Below are positions 8,850-17,349 of a DNA stretch of 64,000 bases, piece by piece (the first letter of the stretch is position 1; every line of letters starts with the position of its first letter). The notes below the pieces were generated by a model. That model made no database searches. It was given only the letters and a program-made list of their open reading frames with translations, and had not been told where the DNA came from. A program made the translations under genes and the position numbers. The DNA comes from Mycolicibacterium stellerae. GTDB taxonomy: Bacteria > Actinomycetota > Actinomycetes > Mycobacteriales > Mycobacteriaceae. The stretch spans positions 62,001 to 126,000 of the forward strand of contig NZ_RARC01000017.1 of assembly GCF_003719305.1 (NCBI RefSeq), in the 5' to 3' direction.

Positions 8850-9284
8850 ATGTCAACGGTCAGCACATCGGCGGTAGCGGCGGCCCAAGATCTCCGCGTG
8901 GTCTTCAGCAGGCTGCGCAGACGCCTGCGGGAGATCGCGACCGCCGACGATCTGACCCCGTCGCAGACGGCGGTTCTGATCAGGCTCGTCAAGGACGGTC
9001 CGGCCTCGACGAGTGAGTTGGCAGGAGCGGAGCGGGTCCGTCCGCAGTCCATGGCGACCACGCTCTCCGGACTTGACCGCCACGGCCTGATCGAACGCAA
9101 ACCCGATCCGGACGACGGTCGGCGCCAGCTGATCGCACTTACCGCCGAAGGACGGCGCCACGCCGTAACCGACCGCCGGGTGCGGGAGGAATGGCTGGTC
9201 AAGGCCATGCAAGACCTCTACACCGAGTCGGAGCGGCGAACCATCAACGACGCGCTGGCGCTGCTGCATCGACTCACAGATTGA
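8850..9284 (+). CDS. MarR-family transcriptional regulator
   Basis: This 144-residue winged-helix protein has a recognition helix in the PASTSELAGAERVRPQSMATTLSGL region (about residues 50-75), followed by the wing HGLIERKPDPDDGRRQ with the conserved Asp-Arg pair. The flanking helices form the MarR dimer domain. The ATG has no ribosome site but is preceded by TAGGCT with 6 bases between, fitting a leaderless transcript. A 14-bp palindrome overlaps the promoter. Targets probably include itself and possibly the adjacent permease or the luciferase-like enzyme. The ligand is unknown. Confidence 0.88.
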   Translation: MSTVSTSAVAAAQDLRVVFSRLRRRLREIATADDLTPSQTAVLIRLVKDGPASTSELAGAERVRPQSMATTLSGLDRHGLIERKPDPDDGRRQLIALTAEGRRHAVTDRRVREEWLVKAMQDLYTESERRTINDALALLHRLTD

Positions 9285-9300
9285 AAGGTGTTGTCGAACA

Positions 9301-10170
9301 ATGGAATTGAGCGTGCACTACATAGACTTCCTGCCAGGCGCGCCGGAGCTGCTCGCCCCCACCGTGAGGGACACAGCCGTCGCCGCCGAAGAAGCAGGGG
9401 CCACGATGTTCACCCTCGCCGACCACTTCTTCCAGATGGAGAGTATGGCGCCGGCGGAGAACCCCTTCCTCGAGGTCTACTCGACCCTGGGATTCCTCAC
9501 AGGCCTGACGCACACGATCGCGTTGGCACCGCTGGTCACCGGGGTCACCTATCGCCACCCCGGCCTGTTGGCCAAGACCGCCACCACGGTCGACGTGTTG
9601 TCCGGAGGCCGTCTGGTGTTCGGTATCGGCGCAGGTTGGTACGACCGCGAGCATTTCGGCCTCGGCGTGCCGTACCCGCCGGTCCGCGAGCGGTTCGAGA
9701 TGCTCGAAGAGACGCTCCAGATCTGTCTGCAGATGTGGAGCGACGACAACGGGCCATACCGGGGCAAGCACTTTGCGCTCGCAGAAACGCTCTGCGAACC
9801 GCAACCGATAAGGCGCCCGCCGATCCTGATCGGCGGTCTCGGTGAGAAGAAGACGCTGCGACTGGTCGCACAGTACGCGGATGTGTGGAACGCCACGACG
9901 TCGACCACCGAAGAACTCGAGCACAAGATCGATGTGCTGCACCGGCACTGCGAGACGGTGGGCCGCGACCCTGCCGAGATCCGCCTGACCGCCGCCCAGT
10001 TCAGCAATCCTTTCGACGACATCGACGGCTATCTGCGCACGGCGGAACGCCACGCCGAGTTGGGCATCGAGCAGATCAATGCGGGCCCGTTGCCCGGTGA
10101 CCCGGATCCCGTAGGGTTCGTCAAACGCTTGGGCGACGAGATCATCCCGCGCCTGAACGAGCTCGGCTAA
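9301..10170 (+). CDS. LLM-class (probably F420-dependent) oxidoreductase
   Basis: This 289-residue protein has the luciferase-like monooxygenase fold. Early residues include TMFTLADHFFQ, with the cofactor-side Asp-His. LSGGRLVFGIGAGWYDREH is the classic LLM strand-helix segment at about residues 100-118, and PILIGGLGEKKTLRLVAQYADVWN follows as the C-terminal phosphate-binding part. In mycobacteria this subgroup usually uses F420. The substrate is unknown. A ribosome site (AAAGGTG) precedes the ATG. It lies 16 bases downstream of the MarR gene and is probably co-transcribed with it. Confidence 0.85.
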   Translation: MELSVHYIDFLPGAPELLAPTVRDTAVAAEEAGATMFTLADHFFQMESMAPAENPFLEVYSTLGFLTGLTHTIALAPLVTGVTYRHPGLLAKTATTVDVLSGGRLVFGIGAGWYDREHFGLGVPYPPVRERFEMLEETLQICLQMWSDDNGPYRGKHFALAETLCEPQPIRRPPILIGGLGEKKTLRLVAQYADVWNATTSTTEELEHKIDVLHRHCETVGRDPAEIRLTAAQFSNPFDDIDGYLRTAERHAELGIEQINAGPLPGDPDPVGFVKRLGDEIIPRLNELG

Positions 10171-10185
10171 GGCAAGATACCGCGG

Positions 10186-11466
10186 GTGACCCCGCTGACA
10201 TGGACGCGCGTCGAGGCCAACACCGAAAGCGATTTCGTCGTCGCCCCCGACGAACGGCTGAGCTGGCCCCGCACCATCGGCATCGGCGCCCAGCATGTGG
10301 TGGCGATGTTCGGCGCCACCTTTCTGGTGCCGGTGCTCACCGGTTTCCCGCCCGCGACGACGCTGCTGTTCTCGGGCGTCGGCACGGTGCTGTTCCTGAT
10401 CATCACCGGTAACCGGCTGCCCAGCTACCTCGGCTCGAGCTTCTCGGTGATCGCCCCCGTCACGGCGGCGGTCGCGTCGAACGGCACCGGCAGCGCCCTC
10501 GGCGGGCTGGTCGCCGTCGGCCTTGCGCTGATCGTCGTCGGCCTCGTCGTGCACGTCGTCGGTACGCACTGGATCGACGTGACCCTGCCGCCCGTTGTCA
10601 CCGGGGCGATCGTCGCGCTGATCGGTTTCAACCTTGCGCCCGCGGCCAAATCCAACTTCGAGAAGGGCCCGCTGGTCGGCATCGTCACCCTGGTGCTGCT
10701 GGTCGCCACCCTCGCCTTCTTCCGCGGCATCATCGGCAGGCTCGCGATCTTCCTCGCCGTCGTCGCGGGATATGTGCTGGCGCTGATCCTCGGCGACGTC
10801 GACACGTCAAAAATCGCCGCGGCGCCGTGGATCGGGCTGCCGGAGTTCCAGACACCGACCTTCACGCTCGCGGTACTGCCGATGTTTCTGCCTGCGGTGA
10901 TCGCACTGATCGCCGAGAACATCGGGCACGTGAAGTCCGTCGGTCAGATGACGGACACGGACGTCGACCCGGTCATGGGCCGTGCGCTGGCCGCCGACGG
11001 CGTCGCCACCACGCTTGCGGGCTTCGGAGGCGGATCGGCGACGACGACCTACGCCGAGAACATCGGGGTGATGGCGGCGACGCGCATCTATTCGACCGCC
11101 GCGTACTGGGTGGCCGCCGCTGTCGCGATCGCATTGTCGTTGTGCCCCAAGGTCGGCGCGGCGATCTCGGCCGTCCCGCCCGGCGTGCTCGGCGGCGCCA
11201 CCATCGTGCTGTACGGGCTGGTCGGCGTGCTCGGCGTGCGGATCTGGATGACCAACGACGTCGACTTCTCCAAACCGCTGAATCAAATGACTGCGGCCAT
11301 CCCGTTGATCATCGGGATCGCCGACTTCACCTGGCACCTGGGCGATTTGACGTTCACCGGCATCGCCCTCGGCTCGATCGCCGCGCTCGTGGTCTACCAC
11401 GGCATGCGGCTGCTCGGGCTGCGGACAACCGGGACGGTCGACGACCCAAGTCCGGCTCAACGGTGA
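10186..11466 (+). CDS. NCS2-family uracil/xanthine permease
   Basis: The 426 residues hold 12-14 hydrophobic helices. The N-terminal region carries the NCS2 AQHVVAMFGATFLVPV segment, and the helix-10 substrate region carries the GFGGGSATTTYAENIGVM motif, which is diagnostic for uracil permeases (AENIG). The GTG start follows the LLM gene by 15 bases and the stop touches the next ATG (TGATG), so 9301-12254 is likely one transcript. This subgroup imports uracil or another oxidised pyrimidine or purine by proton symport. Confidence 0.88.
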   Translation: MTPLTWTRVEANTESDFVVAPDERLSWPRTIGIGAQHVVAMFGATFLVPVLTGFPPATTLLFSGVGTVLFLIITGNRLPSYLGSSFSVIAPVTAAVASNGTGSALGGLVAVGLALIVVGLVVHVVGTHWIDVTLPPVVTGAIVALIGFNLAPAAKSNFEKGPLVGIVTLVLLVATLAFFRGIIGRLAIFLAVVAGYVLALILGDVDTSKIAAAPWIGLPEFQTPTFTLAVLPMFLPAVIALIAENIGHVKSVGQMTDTDVDPVMGRALAADGVATTLAGFGGGSATTTYAENIGVMAATRIYSTAAYWVAAAVAIALSLCPKVGAAISAVPPGVLGGATIVLYGLVGVLGVRIWMTNDVDFSKPLNQMTAAIPLIIGIADFTWHLGDLTFTGIALGSIAALVVYHGMRLLGLRTTGTVDDPSPAQR

Positions 11467-12254
11467 TGTTCAGCCGCCACGCACTGGTCCGGCCGCCATC
11501 CCCTCTGCTCGCCGAAGGGCTGATCACCCACATCGATCGAAGTGATCGCGTGGACGTCGAACTCGCCCAACGTCAATGGGAGGGCTACGTCGCGGCCCTT
11601 CGAGCCGCGGGCTGGATCACCCACGAGGTGGCAGCCGCGCCGGACTGTCCGGACTCCGTGTTCGTGGAAGACACCATGGTCGTCTACGGCGACCTGGCGA
11701 TCGTCAGCCGTCCCGGGGCCGATGAGCGGTGGCCCGAGATCTCCGCGGCCGAAGACGCCGTCAGCGCGCAGGGCTACCGCGTCGTGCGGATTGAGGCGCC
11801 GGGCACGCTCGACGGCGGTGACGTGCTCAAGCACGAGGGCACCGTTTGGGTCGGCGTCGGCGGGCGTACCAATGCCGACGGCGTCGCGCAGTTGCAGGAG
11901 CATCTGCAACAGTTCGGCGTCACCGTGGTGACCGTGTCGATGACGAAGGCGCTGCATCTCAAGTCCGCGGTCACCGCGCTTCCCGACGGCACGATCATCG
12001 GCTACGAACCCGTCGTCGACGATCCTGGTATCTGGGGTGAGCGGTTCCTCGCCGTCCCCGAGGAGCCGGGCGCACACGTCGTACTGCTCGAAGACGACAC
12101 GCTCCTGATGTCGTCGGCCGCACCGCGCACGGCGGAACTCTTCGAACAGCGCGGTTACCGGGTGATGGGTGTCGACATCTCCGAATTCGAGAAGCTCGAG
12201 GGCTGTGTGACGTGTCTTTCCGTGCGACTGCGTGGCCGTCCAGGAGATCACTGA
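11466..12254 (+). CDS. Dimethylarginine dimethylaminohydrolase (DDAH-like)
   Basis: This 262-residue enzyme of the guanidino-group-modifying pentein fold has an acidic pair in FVEDT (E68, D69), a catalytic His in ALHLKS (H164) and the C-terminal Cys in CVTCLSVRL (C250, with a second Cys at 247). This is the DDAH arrangement, which hydrolyses methylated arginine to citrulline and dimethylamine. The ATG at 11466 shares one base with the permease stop. The frame extends upstream only as a shadow. A close alternative is a citrullinase-type or N-succinylarginine-type pentein, but the short length and the TCLS motif favour DDAH. Its pairing with a nucleobase permease is unusual. Confidence 0.85.
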   Translation: MFSRHALVRPPSPLLAEGLITHIDRSDRVDVELAQRQWEGYVAALRAAGWITHEVAAAPDCPDSVFVEDTMVVYGDLAIVSRPGADERWPEISAAEDAVSAQGYRVVRIEAPGTLDGGDVLKHEGTVWVGVGGRTNADGVAQLQEHLQQFGVTVVTVSMTKALHLKSAVTALPDGTIIGYEPVVDDPGIWGERFLAVPEEPGAHVVLLEDDTLLMSSAAPRTAELFEQRGYRVMGVDISEFEKLEGCVTCLSVRLRGRPGDH

Positions 12255-12379
12255 TCTTGAGGCAGCGACCGCGGTGACGTAGCGTCGTCCTTGGTCAGAT
12301 GTCACCCGCCGCCCGCGCCGATACTCGGTGAGGTGAAGACATCCGCGTCGGTCCCCAGGAAACTCAGCTACGAGCGACG

Positions 12380-12408
12380 GTGCCCGAACAACTCAGCAAC
12401 GCGGGCAC
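12380..12408. repeat. Inverted repeat in the 12255-12444 gap
   Basis: GTGCCCG and CGGGCAC form perfect 7-bp arms with a 15-bp loop, about 36 bases ahead of the next gene. It could be a terminator-like hairpin of the upstream operon or an operator of the downstream gene. There is no T-run. The rest of this 190-base gap shows nothing clear. Confidence 0.35.
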
Positions 12409-12444
12409 TGAATTGCAAACCGGCACCGGAACGTAGGTGAAGTG

Positions 12445-12966
12445 ATGGACCTGACGGTAGACGACGCCAAACGCGCCGCGCGTGCGTTGCGGGATCAGAT
12501 TCCCGATGCGCATCTCACCCATTCCAGGGCTCTTGAGATCGTCGCCGCGCAATTGGGTTTCCGCGATTGGAACGTGGCATCAGCCGTACTCCCGACGCGT
12601 GGAGGCATAGGCGCACCGATCCCCGTGGTCAGAAGTCTCGACGAAGCCCGGGCGCGAGAGTTCTACATCGACTATCTGCATTTCACGATCGAATGGGAAC
12701 ATCGGTTCGACGGCGAACTGCCTCTCTACATGCGCCTTCGACGTGACAGGTTCGTGCTTGACCTATCCGAGCACCACGGCGACGGCACTCCTGGCTCAAC
12801 GGTATGGGTGCCCGTCACCGACGTCGTTGCCCTTCAGAGAGAACTTCTCGCCACCGGCTACCCGCGAATGAATCCGGGCATCGAAGCCGATGCTCCCGGC
12901 GGCCCGACCATGGAGGTCATCGACCCGTTCTCGAACACGATCCGGTTCTGTCAAACCTCGCCATAG
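12445..12966 (+). CDS. Glyoxalase/bleomycin-resistance-fold protein
   Basis: About 173 residues. The first 50 form a helical cap (DDAKRAARALRDQ, then SRALEIVAAQLGFRDWN), often found before a VOC domain in glyoxalase superfamily proteins. The VOC beta-alpha-beta module follows, with a conserved pattern VVRSLDEARAREFYIDYLHF and a C-terminal GGPTMEVIDPFSNTIRFCQ strand. This resembles the bleomycin-binding (sequestering) subgroup rather than a catalytic glyoxalase. The ATG at 12445 is preferred over GTG 12442 because AGGTGA then sits at a usable distance. It stands alone, convergent with the acyl-CoA dehydrogenase. Confidence 0.7.
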   Translation: MDLTVDDAKRAARALRDQIPDAHLTHSRALEIVAAQLGFRDWNVASAVLPTRGGIGAPIPVVRSLDEARAREFYIDYLHFTIEWEHRFDGELPLYMRLRRDRFVLDLSEHHGDGTPGSTVWVPVTDVVALQRELLATGYPRMNPGIEADAPGGPTMEVIDPFSNTIRFCQTSP

Positions 12967-13007
12967 TCCGCAATGCGAACTGGAAGTCCATACGCGCCGT
13001 CCGGACG

Positions 13008-14183
13008 TCAGCGGCCCTCGAGCACCGCAGCAGGACCGCGGGTCATCATCTGACGCGCCACGATGATCCGCTGAATCTCGCTGGCGCCCTCCCAGATTCG
13101 CTCCACTCGCAGTTCGCGGAACATCCGCTCGGCGACGTTCTCGCGCATGTAGCCGCGCCCGCCGAACACCTGCACGGCGCGGTCGGCGACCCGGCCGGCC
13201 ATCTCCGAGCAGTACAACTTGGCCATCGAGGCCTGGCCGTGCAGGGTCTTGCGGTCCAGGCCTGCGTCGATCGATCGGGCCACCTCGTAGAGCATCGTGC
13301 GCGCGGCGAACAGTTCGGTCGCGCTGTCGGCCAGCATGCCCGCCACCAACTGATGCTCGCCGAGCGGCTTTCCGCCGATCTCGCGGGTCTGCGCGAACGC
13401 GGTCATCTCGTCGACGAGGCGCTGCGCAGCACCCACGCAACGCGCGGCGACCATCATCCGTTCGAACCGGAACCAGTCTTGGGTGAACGTCATCGGCTCA
13501 CCCTCGGCCCCCACCAAATGCGATGCAGGAACCCGGACGTCGTTGAATGCGACGATCGGGTGCTCGTCGGCGATGTTGTGCGAATATTGCGGTGTACGAA
13601 CGACTTCCATCCCCGGCCACGGCACGTCGACCACCAGCAGCACGTGGTCGCCTGCATGGTCGCCGGTCGTCAGCACGGCCTCGACGAAGACGTAGTCGGC
13701 GAGGTTGTACGACGTGACGTGCCACTTGACCCCGTTGATCACATACTCGTCGCCGTCACGGCGCGCTGTCGTCTGCAGCGCCGAAACGTCGGAACCGGCG
13801 AACTCCTCGGTGATCGCGTACGCCTCGTGCTTCTCGCCCCGCACCGACGGCAACAGCCAGCGCTGCAGCTGGTAGTCGGTGGCCACCTCGGGCCACCACT
13901 GCGGCGGCGTGGCCATCACCCAGGCGAGGCCGTTGGTGACGCGCCCGCACTGTTCCTGCACCAGCACCTGCTGCAGGGCGGTGCAGCCGGGACCGCCCAC
14001 CGACGTCGGCATGTTCGTGGCGTACAAACCCAGCTCTTTCGCCCGCCGCGAATGCTCGGCCGTCAGCTCCTTTGGCAGCAGGCCGCCCGCAAGCTCGGCC
14101 TCCACCTCATGCGGCATCAACGACTCCACGAAGGCCCGCGCCGCGTCGCGGATCCGCAGATCCTCCTCCGAGAGTCCATACAT
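13008..14183 (-). CDS. Acyl-CoA dehydrogenase (operator-linked)
   Basis: The 391 residues show the full acyl-CoA dehydrogenase order: helical N-domain; central beta-domain with AITEEFAGSDVSAL, where FAD and acyl-CoA contact, and YVINGVKWHVTS; and C-domain with QVFGGRGYMRE and the WEGASEIQRIIVARQM segment, whose first Glu is the usual catalytic base position. It oxidises an acyl-CoA at C2-C3 with FAD. A good ribosome site (AAGGAG) lies 12 bases before the ATG. Its promoter region contains the shared TetR-type operator at 14206-14225, divergent with the FAD oxidoreductase, so the two genes are probably derepressed together. Confidence 0.92.
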   Translation of the reverse strand: MYGLSEEDLRIRDAARAFVESLMPHEVEAELAGGLLPKELTAEHSRRAKELGLYATNMPTSVGGPGCTALQQVLVQEQCGRVTNGLAWVMATPPQWWPEVATDYQLQRWLLPSVRGEKHEAYAITEEFAGSDVSALQTTARRDGDEYVINGVKWHVTSYNLADYVFVEAVLTTGDHAGDHVLLVVDVPWPGMEVVRTPQYSHNIADEHPIVAFNDVRVPASHLVGAEGEPMTFTQDWFRFERMMVAARCVGAAQRLVDEMTAFAQTREIGGKPLGEHQLVAGMLADSATELFAARTMLYEVARSIDAGLDRKTLHGQASMAKLYCSEMAGRVADRAVQVFGGRGYMRENVAERMFRELRVERIWEGASEIQRIIVARQMMTRGPAAVLEGR

Positions 14184-14205
14184 CGTGGAACCACGCTCCT
14201 TGCTC

Positions 14206-14225
14206 TTGACTGAGCGTTCAGTCTA
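14206..14225. promoter_or_regulatory. Shared palindromic operator, copy A
   Basis: TTGACTGAGCGTTCAGTCTA contains perfect 6-bp arms GACTGA / TCAGTC with a 4-bp spacer. It lies 22 bp from the start of the acyl-CoA dehydrogenase and 17 bp from the chosen start of the FAD oxidoreductase. On the minus strand the right arm reads TAGACT, a possible -10. Nearly identical elements occur at 29869-29888 and 33138-33157, each also between divergent genes. The size and symmetry fit a TetR dimer. Confidence 0.8.
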
Positions 14226-14242
14226 TGCCAGCGTTCCTGGGT

Positions 14243-15436
14243 ATGACCAGTGCTGACGTTGTAGTCGTGGGTGGCGGAACGGTCGGGGCGTGGACGGCCG
14301 TCCAGCTGGCGGAACGCGGCGTGAAACGGGTGGTCCTACTCGAGAAGGCGACCCTCGGCGACGGCGCGAGCAGCCGTGCAGCGGGGATGGTGCGCGCCCA
14401 GGGCGGCACCGAAGCCGCCATCGTGCTCGGCATGCGGACCCAGGACTTCTACGCAGCCAGCGGCGACCGGTTCCCGCTCGACTGCGGTTTCGTCGCACAG
14501 GGCTACCTGATGCCGTGCTTCAGCGACCCCGAGGTAGCCCAGGCTCACGACCGCATCGCGCTGCAGAAGAAACTCGGCCTCGATGTCGAGTGGCTGTCCG
14601 GCTCGGACGTCGACAACATGCACACCGGCATGGCGCGGGGCGCCACGCTCGGCTCGTCGTACGCACCGGGGGACGGCTACATCGACGCACCGCGAAATGT
14701 GCTGGCCTACACCGCCGCGCTGACCGCGCAGCGGGTCGACGTGCGGGAGCGCTGCCGGTTCACCGGTCTGCGCACCCAGGCCGGTCGGGTGGTCGGCGTC
14801 GACACCTCCGACGGGCCGATCGACACCGACCACGTCGTGCTCACCGGCGGGCCGAAGCTCGCCGAAGTCGGTACCACGGCGGGTGCGAGGGTGCCTGCGG
14901 GCGGGGCGCGCCACCAGGTGGTGGTCACCGCACCGGTGACGACGTTCAACGTGCACGAGGTGCCGATGGTGTTCGACCTGCCCTCCGGAATCTATTGGCG
15001 GCCAGGCGAAGCCGGTGGTCTGCTCTGGGGTATGAGCAATCCCGAAGAAGCGCCTGGGGTGGCGGCCGGCTTCGACGAGATCTACTACCAGAAGGTCCGC
15101 GACCGGATCGAAGAGCTGCTGCCCGGCCTGAAGGGGCTCGGGCTGCGCAGGACATGGGCGGCGACGATCGACTACACCCCCGACCACCTGCCGATCCTCG
15201 GCCCGCTGCTCACCGACGACGGCCCGATCGATGGCACCGTGGTCGCCAGCCCAGCGGGCCACGGCATGATGTGGGGCCCTGCGGTCGCCGAGGTGGCCGT
15301 CGACCTGACGATGACCGGCCGATGCGACTGGCTCGACCTCACCGATCTCGGCCTCGACCGCTTCGACGCCGACGGCAACAGTCGCGTTGCCCCCGAACCG
15401 ATTTCACTCCCCTTCCCAGAGAAAGCCGCAATGTGA
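14243..15436 (+). CDS. FAD-dependent amine/amino-acid oxidoreductase (DadA/DAO type)
   Basis: About 397 residues. The dinucleotide motif VVVVGGGTVGAW lies at residues 6-17, followed by the ADP-ribose Glu in VVLLEKATLG. A C-terminal DHLPILGPLL and PAGHGMMWGPAV segment closes the FAD site, as in sarcosine oxidase and D-amino acid dehydrogenases. It is expected to oxidise a secondary amine or amino acid to an imine. The ATG at 14243 is chosen because it begins MTSADVVVVGGG; the ATG at 14225 is in frame but starts inside the operator with no room for a ribosome site. It overlaps the cupin gene by 4 bases. The operator ahead suggests TetR control. Confidence 0.85.
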   Translation: MTSADVVVVGGGTVGAWTAVQLAERGVKRVVLLEKATLGDGASSRAAGMVRAQGGTEAAIVLGMRTQDFYAASGDRFPLDCGFVAQGYLMPCFSDPEVAQAHDRIALQKKLGLDVEWLSGSDVDNMHTGMARGATLGSSYAPGDGYIDAPRNVLAYTAALTAQRVDVRERCRFTGLRTQAGRVVGVDTSDGPIDTDHVVLTGGPKLAEVGTTAGARVPAGGARHQVVVTAPVTTFNVHEVPMVFDLPSGIYWRPGEAGGLLWGMSNPEEAPGVAAGFDEIYYQKVRDRIEELLPGLKGLGLRRTWAATIDYTPDHLPILGPLLTDDGPIDGTVVASPAGHGMMWGPAVAEVAVDLTMTGRCDWLDLTDLGLDRFDADGNSRVAPEPISLPFPEKAAM

Positions 15437-15777
15437 ACACAATTACCACTGCAATCCTTGCCAAGGCAGCCGACGCCGAGCTGGAGGACTGGGGGCCGCT
15501 CGAAGAGGCCACCGGCGATCCGATGGCCACGCACGGCGTCGAGATGTGGGTCGACGGCGACAAGTCCGCGGGCATCTGGCAGTGCACACCGGGACCGTCC
15601 TACTGGGTGCAGGACGAGAACGAGGTCATCTACCTGTTGTCGGGCCGGATGACCGTGACTCCCGACGGCGGCGAGCCCGCGGAGGTCAAGGCCGGCGACA
15701 TTGCGGTGTTCCCCACCGGCTGGAAGGGCACCTGGGATATTCACGAGACCGTGCGAAAGGTCTACTCCATCTTCTGA
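15433..15777 (+). CDS. Cupin-domain protein (Cupin_3/DUF861-like)
   Basis: This 114-residue single-domain cupin starts at a GTG overlapping the oxidoreductase stop. The barrel region contains DENEVIYLLSGRMTVTPDGGE (first cupin motif with a Glu but few His) and AGDIAVFPTGWKGTWDI (second motif). This subgroup, DUF861, often accompanies amine or glycine-betaine degradation enzymes and may bind a metal or a small amine. Coupling to the DadA-type gene supports work on the same substrate. No specific reaction can be assigned. Confidence 0.8.
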   Translation: MNTITTAILAKAADAELEDWGPLEEATGDPMATHGVEMWVDGDKSAGIWQCTPGPSYWVQDENEVIYLLSGRMTVTPDGGEPAEVKAGDIAVFPTGWKGTWDIHETVRKVYSIF

Positions 15778-15811
15778 TCTCTATTCGATCAAGGTCGCGT
15801 AACGGGTCGTG

Positions 15812-15836
15812 CGGCACCGCGGTTTTCGTCGTGCCG
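15812..15836. terminator. Hairpin after the cupin gene
   Basis: CGGCAC and GTGCCG form 6-bp arms around a 13-base loop, 35 bases after the cupin stop. A TCGATCA / TGATCGA pair surrounds it asymmetrically. It could end the 14243-15777 transcript. No T-run follows, as is common in mycobacteria, so the call is weak. Confidence 0.3.
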
Positions 15837-15879
15837 TGATCGACAATCCGATGCGTGACGCAATCGCGGGAGCCCGACG

Positions 15880-17316
15880 TTGGCGCGTGAGATATCCCGC
15901 CAGACGTTTCTGCGTGGTGCCGCAGGAGCGTTGGCCGCCGGCGCGGTTTTCGGCTCGGCACGGGCGGCCGCCGAGCCGATGGCCACTGGCTGGGACGCGC
16001 TTTCCACCGCCATCGGCAACCCGGTGCTACTGCCGGACAACGCGCAATTCGGAGCGGCGAAGCAGGTTTTCAACACCAACTTCAACGGCTCAACGCCCGC
16101 CGCGATCGTCACGCCGACGTCGGCGGCCGACGTGCAGAAGGCGATGGCTTTCGCCACCGCCAACAAGCTCAAGGTCGCTCCGCGCAGCGGCGGACATTCC
16201 TACATCGGCGCGTCGACGGCCAACGGTGCCATGGTGTTCGACCTTCGTCAGCTGCCCGGCGGAATCAATTACGACGCCGCCAGCGGACGGGTCACGGCGC
16301 CGCCAGCGACCAGTCTGTGGGACCTGCACCAGACGCTGGCCGCGGCGGGCAGGGGCATCCCGACGGGTATCTGCCCGACGGTTGGTGCTGCGGGGCATGC
16401 CCTTGGCGGTGGGCTTGGTGCCCAGTCCCGGCACGCGGGCTTGCTCTCCGACGCGCTGACGTCGGCGACGGTGGTGTTGCCCAGCGGCCAGGCGGTCACC
16501 GCTTCCGCCGCCGAGAACCCCGATCTGTTCTGGGCGTTGCGTGGTGGCGGCGGCGGCAATTTCGGGGTGACGACCTCGTTGACCTTTGCCACGTTCCCCA
16601 CCTCCGATGTCGACGTCGTGAACCTCCATTTCCCGACAGAGTCTTTCGCGCAGGTCCTCGTCGGCTGGCAGAACTGGCTCAAGACCGCCGACCGGAGCAG
16701 CTGGGCGCTGGCCGACAGCACCACCGACGCGACGGGTACGCACTGCCGCATCATGGCGACCTGCCCGGCCGGGTCGGGTGGCAGCGTGGCCAACGCCGTC
16801 ACGGCAGCAGTTGGAATGCAGCCGACCGGAACCGACACCCAGACGCTCAACTATTTGGACCTGGTGAAGTATCTGGCAGGCAACAATCTGAACCCGGCGC
16901 CGCTGGGATACGTCGGCGGCTCCGATGTTTTCCGGACCGTCGAGGCGGGCGCGGCCAAGGGCATCGCCGCTGCGGTCAACGCCTTCCCTGCCGGGGCGGG
17001 CCGCATGTTGGCGATCATGCATGCCCTCGACGGCGCCATGGCCACCGTCGCACCGGGGGCCACCGCATTTCCGTGGCGCGGGCACTCCGCGCTGGTGCAG
17101 TGGTACGTCGAACCGTCCGGTCCCCCGTCGGCAGCCATCAACTGGATCAACACGGCACACCAAGCGGTGCAGCCGTATTCGGTCGGCGGCTACGTGAACT
17201 ACGTGGAGGCGGGCCAGCCGCCTGCGCGGTACTTCGGCCAGAACCTGACCAAGCTGAGCGCTGTCCGGCAGAAGTACGATCCCGGCCGGGTCATGTTCTC
17301 CGGGCTGAACTACTGA
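15880..17316 (+). CDS. Tat-exported berberine-bridge-type FAD oxidase
   Basis: The 478 residues begin with a Tat-like leader (SRQTFLRGAAGALAAGAVFG), then the FAD_binding_4 (PCMH) domain and a C-terminal BBE segment (PARYFGQNLTKLSAVRQKYDP). RSGGHSYIG supplies H106 and GICPTVG supplies C165, the two residues that bind FAD bicovalently in this family. Such enzymes oxidise sugars, alcohols or alkaloid-like amines with oxygen or another acceptor. The TTG start at 15880 is supported by CGGGAG 8 bases ahead and by the leader it exposes. It probably acts outside the cytoplasm. It stands alone in its orientation and its substrate is unknown. Confidence 0.85.
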   Translation: MAREISRQTFLRGAAGALAAGAVFGSARAAAEPMATGWDALSTAIGNPVLLPDNAQFGAAKQVFNTNFNGSTPAAIVTPTSAADVQKAMAFATANKLKVAPRSGGHSYIGASTANGAMVFDLRQLPGGINYDAASGRVTAPPATSLWDLHQTLAAAGRGIPTGICPTVGAAGHALGGGLGAQSRHAGLLSDALTSATVVLPSGQAVTASAAENPDLFWALRGGGGGNFGVTTSLTFATFPTSDVDVVNLHFPTESFAQVLVGWQNWLKTADRSSWALADSTTDATGTHCRIMATCPAGSGGSVANAVTAAVGMQPTGTDTQTLNYLDLVKYLAGNNLNPAPLGYVGGSDVFRTVEAGAAKGIAAAVNAFPAGAGRMLAIMHALDGAMATVAPGATAFPWRGHSALVQWYVEPSGPPSAAINWINTAHQAVQPYSVGGYVNYVEAGQPPARYFGQNLTKLSAVRQKYDPGRVMFSGLNY

Positions 17317-17349
17317 CGCCGGCGCCCTCCTAGCGCGAGCGCGAAGAAA

